DNA of 23,703 nucleotides from assembly GCA_964503455.1 (NCBI GenBank), contig CAZCZR010000019.1, positions 1 through 23,703 of the forward strand. Reading direction: 5' to 3'. The translations under genes were made by a program, and so were the position numbers. Below are positions 1-6,866 of this stretch, piece after piece. Origin of the DNA: CAZCZR01 sp964503455. Lineage in GTDB: Bacteria; Bacillota; Clostridia; UBA1381. Below the pieces are notes generated by a model that worked only from the letters and a program-made list of their open reading frames with translations, was not told where the DNA came from and did no database searches. The stretch's first letter is position 1. Each line of letters begins with the position of its first letter.

Positions 1-654
1 GCGGGACGGTTCAGCTTCAACGTCAAGGGCGGACGCTGCGAGGCTTGCAGCGGCGACGGCATAGTCAAGATAGAAATGCATTTTCTTGCCGATATTTATG
101 TGCCCTGCGAGGTTTGCAAGGGCAAACGCTATAACCGTGAAACGCTTGAGGTAAAATACAAAGGCAAAAACATCTCCGAGGTGCTTGATATGACGGTGGA
201 CGAGGCTGTGGTGTTTTTTGAGAACATACCCAAGATCAGGCGCCGCATACAGACGCTTCGGGAAGTGGGTCTGGGATATATAAAGCTCGGTCAAAGCTCC
301 ACAACTCTTTCGGGAGGAGAGGCGCAGAGGGTCAAGCTTGCCGCGGAGCTTTCAAAGCGTCCGACCGGAAGGACGATATATATTCTTGATGAGCCGACCA
401 CGGGACTTCACGCCGCGGATGTGCATCGTCTTATAGAAGTACTCCACCGCCTTGCGGACGGAGGAAATACGGTAATAGTTATCGAGCATAATCTCGACGT
501 TATAAAGACAGCCGACTATATAGTGGATATGGGTCCCGAAGGCGGCGACGGCGGCGGAACGGTAGTCGCGTCGGGAACGCCTGAAGAGGTTGCGGAAGCC
601 GAGACCTCCTATACGGGACAATATCTGAAAAAGATTTTAAGGAATCCTTTATAA
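1..654 (+). CDS. uvrA: UvrA, excinuclease ABC subunit A (C-terminal part; 5' end outside window)
   Basis: DNA-damage recognition ATPase of nucleotide excision repair, cytoplasmic, partner of UvrB. The frame is open from base 1, so only the last 217 codons are present. Numbering from the window edge, a zinc finger is visible as CEAC (C13, C16) and CEVC (C36, C39) with 19 residues between the pairs. It is followed by the ABC signature LSGGEAQRVKLAAEL (from about codon 103), the Walker B strand ILDEPTTGLH (about 128-137) and the H-loop histidine in VIEHNLD (H163). The order zinc finger, signature, Walker B, H-loop is that of the second ABC module of UvrA. The tail after the H-loop contains the usual GPEGGDGGG segment. 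No clear intrinsic terminator follows the TAA; the next promoter begins about 28 bases later. Confidence 0.97.
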   Translation, partial: AGRFSFNVKGGRCEACSGDGIVKIEMHFLADIYVPCEVCKGKRYNRETLEVKYKGKNISEVLDMTVDEAVVFFENIPKIRRRIQTLREVGLGYIKLGQSSTTLSGGEAQRVKLAAELSKRPTGRTIYILDEPTTGLHAADVHRLIEVLHRLADGGNTVIVIEHNLDVIKTADYIVDMGPEGGDGGGTVVASGTPEEVAEAETSYTGQYLKKILRNPL

Positions 655-681
655 AAAATCGGCAAAATGTACAAAAAATAC

Positions 682-710
682 TTGCAATTGTATTTGAGAT
701 GTGATATACT
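682..710 (+). promoter_or_regulatory. Sigma-A-type promoter for the glycyl radical enzyme operon
   Basis: A -35 hexamer TTGCAA (682-687) and a -10 hexamer TATACT (705-710) are separated by 17 bases. A TGa immediately upstream of the -10 makes it an extended -10. The start point would be near 717, giving a leader of about 70 bases before the ATG at 788. It lies in the only sizeable gap between uvrA and the next gene. Confidence 0.6.
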
Positions 711-787
711 ATATACTGTAGATCCAGATAATATTGTATGGGATAAACCGCAGGATAATATATATTAGAACCGGAGGTTGTGCAGGT

Positions 788-3319
788 ATGAGAGATTACT
801 ATACTCAGGATATTAAAAGAAGACCGAGAATAGCCGCGCTTTTGGATGATCTGTTTAAAGAGCCGCCAGAAATAGAGGCGGACAGAGCGGTTATCGTTAC
901 GGAAACGTACAAGCGGACGGAAAATCTGCCCGTTATAAAGCGCCGTGCGCTTACATTTAAGGATATATGCGAGAAGCTGCCGATCTATATAAGACCGCAC
1001 GAGCTTATTGTGGGCAGCAATTCGTCAAAGCCGCGCGGATGTCAGACATTTCCGGAATATTCATACAAATGGCTTGAATCGGAGCTTGACACGGTGGCTG
1101 AAAGAACGGCCGATCCTTTCTATATATCGGAGGAAACCAAGGAAAGACTGCGCTCGGTATATCCCTATTGGGAGGGAAAGACAACATCTGATCTTGCAAC
1201 GGCGTATATGGCTCCCGAAACGCTTGTCGCCATAGAACATAATATGTTTACTGTCGGCAACTATTATTACAACGGCATAGGTCATTTTACCGTTGATTAC
1301 GGAAAGATACTGAAAAACGGTTTCAAGGGTATTATCGGCGAAGCGGAAGAAGCGCGCTCGAAGCTCAGTGTTGCCGACGGCGATTACGCGAGAAAGAACG
1401 AGTTTCTTGAATCGGTGATCATTTCAGCCGAGGCTGCGATACATTACGCCAAGAGATACGCGCGTATGGCACTTGAAATGGCGAACACCGAAACGGACAG
1501 AACAAGAAAGACGGAGCTTTTGAAAATAGCCGAAAACTGCGCGAAGGTACCTGAAAACGGGGCGGATTCGTTCTATGAGGCGTGTCAGTCGTTCTGGTTT
1601 GTGCAGATGCTTTTGCAGACGGAGTCGAGCGGACACTCGATCTCGCCGGGGCGGTTTGACCAGTATATGTACCCGTATTACGAAAAGGACATCAAGAGCA
1701 AAAAGATAACCAGAGAGGACGCTCAGGAATATATCGACTGTCTTTGGATAAAGCTGAATGACCTTAACAAGGTGCGTGACGCTGCATCCGCAGAGGGCTT
1801 TGCGGGCTACAGCCTGTTCCAGAACCTGATTGCAGGCGGTCAGGACGAGCGCGGCATGGACGCGACAAACGATCTGTCGTTCATGTGCATACAGGCTTCA
1901 TTCCATGTGCCGCTGCCGCAGCCGTCGCTCTCGGTGAGAATATGGAACGGAACGCCGGACGACTTTATCGTAAAGGCGGCGGAACTGACAAGAACAGGTA
2001 TAGGTCTGCCCGCGTATTACAATGACGAGGTAATAATTCCCGCGCTTATGTCAAGAGGCGTAAGCCTTGAGGACGCGCGCGGCTACAATATAATAGGCTG
2101 CGTTGAGCCGCAGGCGCCCCATAAAACGGACGGCTGGCACGATGCCGCGTTCTTCAATATGTGCCGTCCTATGGAGCTGGTGTTCTCCAACGGCATGGAA
2201 GCGGGCGTTCAGGTAGGACTCAGAACAGGAGAGCTTTCGGAGTTTAAGACGTTCGATCAGTTCTATAACGCTTATGTTGAGCAGATGCATTACATGATCC
2301 GCCTTATGGTGAACGCGGACAACGCCATAGACTGCGCTCACGCGGAAAGATGTCCGTTGCCGTTCCAGTCCTCAATGATAGAGGATTGCATAGGACGGGG
2401 AAAGAGCCTTCAGGAGGGCGGCGCCATATACAACTTTACGGGACCTCAGGGCTTCGGCATAGCGAATATGACGGACGCTTTGTGGGCGATAAAGACTCTT
2501 GTATACGAGCAGAAAAAATATACGCTTGAGGAATACAAGGACGCGCTTGTACATAATTTCGGCAAAGGACTCTCGCCGGAGTTCGCGCAAAATGCCGCGA
2601 GCGACGTGGTTGCAAATATACGCGCCGCAGGTCACAGCATAACGCCGAAGCAGGTGGAGGATATATGCCGTATGTTCCTTGAGGGCGTAGGCACTCCCGA
2701 ACAGAAGAAGAAGTGGGATCGGCTGCTTGCCGACATTGACGGCTGCAAGCATTACGGCAACGATGACGAGGAGATCGACCTCTTCGCAAGAGATGTTGCG
2801 TATATTTATACAAAAGAGCTTCAAAAGTATTCCAATCCCAGAGGCGGTATCTTCCATGCGGGACTGTATCCCGTATCGGCGAATGTGCCTCTCGGAAAAC
2901 AGACCGGCGCAACGCCGGAGGGCAGACTTGCGAATACGCCTATAGCGGACGGCGTCGGACCGCGTTCGGGCAAGGACATATACGGGCCTACCGCGGCGGC
3001 AAACTCAGTCGCAAGACTCGACCATGGAATAGCTTCCAACGGAACGCTGTATAATCAGAAATTCCATCCGTCGGCGCTGGCGGGACTTACGGGACTGCAG
3101 AAGTTCGCGGCTTACATAAGAGCTTTCTTTGATCAGAAGGGAATGCATATGCAGTTCAATGTTGTAAGCAGAGAAACGCTTTTGGACGCTCAGAAGCATC
3201 CGGAAAAATATAAAAACCTTGTTGTCCGCGTCGCGGGTTACAGCGCGCTGTTCACAACGCTGTCGCGCTCGCTTCAGGACGACATCATCAACAGAACGGA
3301 GCAGGCATTCAACGCCTGA
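788..3319 (+). CDS. Glycyl radical enzyme, glycerol/1,2-propanediol dehydratase-like
   Basis: 843-residue PFL-like glycyl radical enzyme. Seen: the active-site loop GCVEPQ (thiyl Cys438, Glu440) and the C-terminal glycyl loop RVAGYS (Gly817). Other pocket residues match my recollection of the B12-independent glycerol dehydratase of Clostridium butyricum: N158 and H166 in VGNYYYNGIGH, H283-S284 in GHSISPGRFDQ, and D452 in KTDGWHD. The inferred reaction is radical dehydration of a vicinal diol or related polyol. Odd points: the position equivalent to that family's Tyr339 appears to be Phe344, and about 49 extra residues lie between the Cys and Gly loops, mostly at about 595-652. Start choice: GGAGG at 773-777 precedes ATG 788 by 10 bases; an in-frame TTG at 734 would add 18 residues but lacks a ribosome site. 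The activase follows 14 bases downstream. No microcompartment shell gene or encapsulation tag is evident. Substrate is uncertain; family membership is secure. Confidence 0.9.
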   Translation: MRDYYTQDIKRRPRIAALLDDLFKEPPEIEADRAVIVTETYKRTENLPVIKRRALTFKDICEKLPIYIRPHELIVGSNSSKPRGCQTFPEYSYKWLESELDTVAERTADPFYISEETKERLRSVYPYWEGKTTSDLATAYMAPETLVAIEHNMFTVGNYYYNGIGHFTVDYGKILKNGFKGIIGEAEEARSKLSVADGDYARKNEFLESVIISAEAAIHYAKRYARMALEMANTETDRTRKTELLKIAENCAKVPENGADSFYEACQSFWFVQMLLQTESSGHSISPGRFDQYMYPYYEKDIKSKKITREDAQEYIDCLWIKLNDLNKVRDAASAEGFAGYSLFQNLIAGGQDERGMDATNDLSFMCIQASFHVPLPQPSLSVRIWNGTPDDFIVKAAELTRTGIGLPAYYNDEVIIPALMSRGVSLEDARGYNIIGCVEPQAPHKTDGWHDAAFFNMCRPMELVFSNGMEAGVQVGLRTGELSEFKTFDQFYNAYVEQMHYMIRLMVNADNAIDCAHAERCPLPFQSSMIEDCIGRGKSLQEGGAIYNFTGPQGFGIANMTDALWAIKTLVYEQKKYTLEEYKDALVHNFGKGLSPEFAQNAASDVVANIRAAGHSITPKQVEDICRMFLEGVGTPEQKKKWDRLLADIDGCKHYGNDDEEIDLFARDVAYIYTKELQKYSNPRGGIFHAGLYPVSANVPLGKQTGATPEGRLANTPIADGVGPRSGKDIYGPTAAANSVARLDHGIASNGTLYNQKFHPSALAGLTGLQKFAAYIRAFFDQKGMHMQFNVVSRETLLDAQKHPEKYKNLVVRVAGYSALFTTLSRSLQDDIINRTEQAFNA

Positions 3320-3333
3320 TGGCAGGAGAATTT

Positions 3334-4137
3334 ATGACTGACATTGAACAGCTGCTCAGCGCAAAGGGCAGGATATTTGATATACAAAAATATTCCATCC
3401 ATGACGGACCGGGAATACGCACTATCGTATTTTTAAAGGGATGCGCTCTCAGATGCCGCTGGTGCTGTAATCCGGAGTCGCAAAGCTTTGAAGTCGAAAC
3501 TATGAACGTAGCCGGCAAGGAGCCGAAAGTGATGGGACATGACGTGACCGTTCGTGAGGTCATGGACGTTGTAAGACAGGACAGCTTCTATTATCAGAGA
3601 AGCGGCGGAGGACTTACACTGTCGGGCGGCGAGTCGCTTTTACAGCCGGATTTTGCGATACCGCTTCTTGCGGTTTCGAAGATAATGGGTATAAATACGG
3701 CGATAGAAACGACCGGTTTTCAGAAGTGGGAGATCATACAACAGTATCTTAAGGTGCTTGATTATGTGCTGATGGATATAAAGCATATGGACTCGGCGAA
3801 GCATAAGGCGTTTACGCGCCAGCCGAACGAGCTTATACTTGAAAACGCGAGAAAAATAGCCGAATCGGGCGCCAATCTTACGATAAGAGTGCCTGTTATA
3901 CCGACATTTAACAACACGCCGGAGGAAATAGGAGCTATCGCCGATTTTGCGGCGTCGCTGCCGAATGTAACGCATCTGCATCTTTTGCCGTATCACCGGA
4001 TGGGACAGGACAAGTATGAGTGGCTTGGCAGAGAGTACACTCTCAAGGACATAAAGCCTATGACGGCGGAATATATGGAGATGCTTCAAAAAGTCGCGAA
4101 AAGACCGGGACTTAAGGTACATATAGGCGGAGAGTAA
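3334..4137 (+). CDS. Glycyl radical enzyme activating enzyme (radical SAM)
   Basis: 267-residue radical-SAM protein that would install the glycyl radical on the upstream enzyme using AdoMet and a [4Fe-4S] cluster. Seen: the N-terminal activase signature YSIHDGPGIRTIVFLKGC; the cluster motif CX3CX2C (C37, C41, C44, with an extra C45); the AdoMet-binding GGE (98-100) in LTLSGGES; MDIKHMDSAKHKAFT; and the C-terminal LLPYHRMGQDKYEWLGREY. The usual second domain of dehydratase activases, two ferredoxin-like cysteine clusters between the CX3CX2C loop and the GGE motif, is missing: that stretch has no further cysteines and is short, as in the pyruvate formate-lyase activase. Start choice: AGGAG at 3324-3328 lies 5 bases before ATG 3334. 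An ATG at 3319 overlapping the upstream stop (TGATG) would add 5 residues but has no ribosome site of its own. Confidence 0.92.
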   Translation: MTDIEQLLSAKGRIFDIQKYSIHDGPGIRTIVFLKGCALRCRWCCNPESQSFEVETMNVAGKEPKVMGHDVTVREVMDVVRQDSFYYQRSGGGLTLSGGESLLQPDFAIPLLAVSKIMGINTAIETTGFQKWEIIQQYLKVLDYVLMDIKHMDSAKHKAFTRQPNELILENARKIAESGANLTIRVPVIPTFNNTPEEIGAIADFAASLPNVTHLHLLPYHRMGQDKYEWLGREYTLKDIKPMTAEYMEMLQKVAKRPGLKVHIGGE

Positions 4138-4157
4138 TACACAATAAAAGTAAAAAC

Positions 4158-4191
4158 GGAAGCTGCGTTGACGGATGCGGCTTCCTTTTTT
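4158..4191 (+). terminator. Rho-independent terminator of the glycyl radical operon
   Basis: GGAAGCTGC (4158-4166) pairs with GCGGCTTCC (4177-4185) as a 9-base-pair stem with one G-U pair and a 10-base loop, followed directly by six T (4186-4191). It sits 20 bases after the activase stop codon. Confidence 0.92.
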
Positions 4192-4223
4192 GTTTGAAAA
4201 TATATTTTTTTTCACTGTACCCC

Positions 4224-4252
4224 TTGATTTATTTTCAATAATGGTGTAGAAT
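4224..4252 (+). promoter_or_regulatory. Sigma-A-type promoter for the LUD-domain gene
   Basis: -35 TTGATT (4224-4229), 17-base spacer, -10 TAGAAT (4247-4252), just after the preceding terminator. An overlapping TATAAT at 4252-4257 would need a 22-base spacer and is the weaker reading. The expected start is near 4259, leaving a leader of about 93 bases. Confidence 0.6.
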
Positions 4253-4263
4253 ATAATAAGATA

Positions 4264-4351
4264 TTTTTAATTATTATTTACCAAAACCGGCGGTAAAAGC
4301 GGGACGGCGCAGCCGGGACTTCGAGGATCAAATGAAAGGACGGTTATTATT
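4264..4351 (+). other. GC-rich 5' leader of the LUD-domain gene
   Basis: An AT-rich start is followed by a GC-rich block at about 4285-4330 in which CCGGC can pair with the GCCGG found some 20 bases later, and a short TACC/GGTA pair can also form. No known riboswitch consensus was recognised, and no T-run follows. A ribosome site resembling AAAGGAC lies around 4335-4341. Confidence 0.3.
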
Positions 4352-4999
4352 ATGAGTCAGCAGGTAATACAGTGGGCGAATGAGCTTAAGGTAAAAGAAA
4401 TGATAGAGATACTCAACAAGCGCGATTTTGACGCGAGATATGCCGCTACTGCGGCGGAGGCGAGAGCGCTTGTAAACGAGCTGATACCGGACGGCGCCAC
4501 GGTATGCGTGGGCGGATCGGTCACGTTGAATGAAACGGGCATTATGGACGATATTACAAGCGGAAGATATAACTTTATCGACAGATTCCACACAAAGTCC
4601 TTTGAGGAAATGCTTGACAAGTACAGAGAGGGATATTTCGCCGATGTTATGGTTTCAAGCACCAATGCTATTACAAAAGAAGGTCAGCTTGTAAATATCG
4701 ACTGTACAGGAAACAGAACAAGTCAAATAGTATTCGGCCCCAAAAAGGTTATTATAGTAGCGGGAGTAAATAAGATAGTGGACACCGTTGAGGACGGCGT
4801 AAAAAGAGCGAAGTCTGTAGCTCCGCTCAATGCAAGGCGTATCACTCACAAAACGCCGTGCGCTACGGATGATAACTGCAACTGCACCGACTGCCGTTCC
4901 AACGCGAGAGTCTGTAACGTGACAAGCATAGTTGAGGGCTGCCACTATTTCCCCGGAAGGATCACCGTTATTCTGGTTCCAGAGGTTCTGGGATATTAA
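4352..4999 (+). CDS. LUD-domain (DUF162, LutC/YkgG-like) protein
   Basis: 215 residues, no signal peptide or membrane segment. Seen: GGSVTLNETGIMD near residues 50-62, SSTNAITKEGQLVNIDCTGN in the middle, VIIVAGVNKIVDTVEDGVKR, and a C-terminal cysteine-rich block (C170, C176, C178, C181, C188) ending in a VILVPEVLGY tail. This layout is that of stand-alone LUD proteins, relatives of the LutB/LutC proteins of lactate oxidation. The exact reaction of the stand-alone members is not established, so I name only the family. LutA and LutB are not adjacent, which argues against a complete lactate-utilisation operon here. It has its own promoter, and the next gene starts 148 bases later. Start chosen at ATG 4352, with an AAAGGA-type site about 11 bases upstream. 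Confidence 0.85.
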   Translation: MSQQVIQWANELKVKEMIEILNKRDFDARYAATAAEARALVNELIPDGATVCVGGSVTLNETGIMDDITSGRYNFIDRFHTKSFEEMLDKYREGYFADVMVSSTNAITKEGQLVNIDCTGNRTSQIVFGPKKVIIVAGVNKIVDTVEDGVKRAKSVAPLNARRITHKTPCATDDNCNCTDCRSNARVCNVTSIVEGCHYFPGRITVILVPEVLGY

Positions 5000-5033
5000 A
5001 ATATTGACACGGGTATTTACAGTGCCTTGCAAC

Positions 5034-5056
5034 ATTTAAAGGCTTAACCTTTAAAT
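5034..5056. repeat. Perfect AT-rich inverted repeat between lud and gltX
   Basis: ATTTAAAGG (5034-5042) and CCTTTAAAT (5048-5056) form a 9-base-pair stem with loop CTTAA. No T-run follows, so it is not a convincing terminator. A second short hairpin, CCGA-acg-TCGG followed by TTTTT (5084-5099), lies downstream and could give partial termination before gltX. Confidence 0.5.
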
Positions 5057-5147
5057 TCGGATAAAACGGTTTATTCCGCTCTGCCGAACGTCGGTTTTTA
5101 AATTTCACGGCTTACTAACACATTACATTTCGGAGGATATATCACAG

Positions 5148-6800
5148 ATGAACAATAACATAAAAATGGCGGAGCTGCTTTTCGGCGGTATTACCGAAAC
5201 GCCGGAGGATTACGAGGCGCGCTATCCCAAAAGGGAACTGCCGGATGGAGCCGTTGTCACGCGCTTTGCGCCGAGCCCAACGGGATTTCTGCATTTCGGC
5301 GGACTGTTCGCGGCTTTTGTCGGAAAAATTGCGGCTAAAAACAGCGGCGGCGTATTTTACCTGCGAATAGAGGACACCGACAAGAAGCGCGAGGTCGAAA
5401 ACGGCACGGAGCTTATAGTGAAGGGCCTCGCCGATTTCGGTATAGATATTGACGAGGGAGCTGTTTCGGCGACAGAGGAAAAGGGAGTGTACGGCCCGTA
5501 CACCCAAAGCAAGCGTACACCGATATATCAGGCGTATGTAAAGCGCCTTGTGGAACAGGGTATGGCTTATCCGTGCTTTATAACGGAGGAAGAGCTTTCG
5601 GCAATACGCGCCGAGCAGGAGGAGAAAAAGGAGCTTACCGGAATATACGGCAGCTATGCCAAATACCGCGATATAACGCCGGAAGAAGCGGAAAAGCTTA
5701 TTAGCGGCGGCAGGGAATATGTCATAAGGCTAAAATCCCCCGGAAAGTCCGGCGGGAGAGTTAAATTCAAGGATGTGATCAAGGGCGCTATCGAGATGGA
5801 CGAAAATATTCTTGATATTGTGCTTCTGAAAAAGGACGGTACGCCGACATATCATATGGCACACGCGATAGACGATCATCTTATGCGCACCACCCATGTT
5901 ATAAGGGGCGACGAGTGGCTTTCGTCGGTGCCTATACATTTGCAGCTGTTTTACGTGCTTGGATTCAAGCCGGTGAAGTATGCGCATATATCGCCCATAC
6001 GCAAGGAGGATAACGGAGGCAAGCGCAAGCTTTCAAAGCGCAAGGACCCCGAGGCGGCAATGAGCTATTACGAAGAGGAAGGCTATCCGCGCGGAGCCGT
6101 CTGGGAATATCTGATGACTTTGGCAAACTCCAATTATGAGGAGTGGCGTATGTGCAACAAGACGGCGGATATTTCCGAATTTAAATTTACTTTCGGCAAA
6201 ATGAGTACCGCCGGTGCATTGTTTGACATAGTAAAGCTTAATGACATAAGCAAAACATATATCAGCACACTTACGGCGGAGGAGGTCTACAGCCTGACGC
6301 TTGCGTGGGCGAAGAACAACAATGACCGTCTTTACAGACTGCTTGACGGAGATAAGGACTATGCGGTGTCGGTATTTTCGATAGAACGCGGGAACGCGAA
6401 ACCGAGAAAGGATATTGCAAAATGGTCGGAGGTTGAGGGATATATTTCTTATTTCTATGATGAGCTGTGGGACAGAGAACGTGATTTTGCCGACAATCTT
6501 TCGGCGGAGGATACAAAAGAAATACTGGAAAAGTATAAATCGGTATACGATCACGAAGCCGACGCGGCGCAGTGGTTCCCGACTGTGAGAGAAATGGCTG
6601 TGGAGCTTGGCTATGCCGGCGCGCCGAAGGAGTACAAGAAAGATCCCGACGCGTACAGAGGTCATGTCGGAGATGTGAGCGGAGTCATCCGCGCGGCGGT
6701 GACGGGCAGAAGGAACACGCCCGACCTTTACAGCATCATGCAGGTGCTTGGCAGGGACGAGGTAATAAAGCGCATCGACGAAAGCATCGCAATGCTTTAA
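5148..6800 (+). CDS. gltX: Glutamate--tRNA ligase, long clostridial-type GltX
   Basis: Cytoplasmic class I aminoacyl-tRNA synthetase that charges tRNA-Glu. Seen: the ATP-binding motif APSPTGFLHFGG, with HFGG at 49-52 in place of HIGG; LRIEDTDKKR; the tRNA-acceptor region IRGDEWLSSVPIHLQLF; and the KMSKS-class loop KLSKR at 294-298. At 550 residues it is longer than the usual 470-490. The extra length includes an N-terminal extension of about 35 residues before the catalytic core, in which AELLFGGITETPEDYEARYP precedes the Rossmann fold. I recall the same extension in other Clostridia, so it is probably a lineage form and not an assembly error. GGAGG at 5132-5136 precedes the ATG by 11 bases. 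It heads a run with glnS, an aminotransferase and trpS. No T-box leader is visible in the 148-base upstream gap; a TTGACA at 5004-5009 lacks a good -10 partner. Confidence 0.93.
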   Translation: MNNNIKMAELLFGGITETPEDYEARYPKRELPDGAVVTRFAPSPTGFLHFGGLFAAFVGKIAAKNSGGVFYLRIEDTDKKREVENGTELIVKGLADFGIDIDEGAVSATEEKGVYGPYTQSKRTPIYQAYVKRLVEQGMAYPCFITEEELSAIRAEQEEKKELTGIYGSYAKYRDITPEEAEKLISGGREYVIRLKSPGKSGGRVKFKDVIKGAIEMDENILDIVLLKKDGTPTYHMAHAIDDHLMRTTHVIRGDEWLSSVPIHLQLFYVLGFKPVKYAHISPIRKEDNGGKRKLSKRKDPEAAMSYYEEEGYPRGAVWEYLMTLANSNYEEWRMCNKTADISEFKFTFGKMSTAGALFDIVKLNDISKTYISTLTAEEVYSLTLAWAKNNNDRLYRLLDGDKDYAVSVFSIERGNAKPRKDIAKWSEVEGYISYFYDELWDRERDFADNLSAEDTKEILEKYKSVYDHEADAAQWFPTVREMAVELGYAGAPKEYKKDPDAYRGHVGDVSGVIRAAVTGRRNTPDLYSIMQVLGRDEVIKRIDESIAML

Positions 6801-6866
6801 GCGGCGCGCACAATGCGTACTGATATATGCGGAGCAGTATAAATATACATTTTAGGAGCGTATGAT

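Noticed and set aside
734..787. N-terminal extension of the glycyl radical enzyme from a TTG at 734
   Set aside because: No ribosome site before it, and the extension overlaps the leader; GGAGG fits ATG 788.
5000..5147. T-box riboswitch upstream of gltX
   Set aside because: The gap is too short and lacks the conserved T-box sequence and antiterminator layout; only small hairpins are present.
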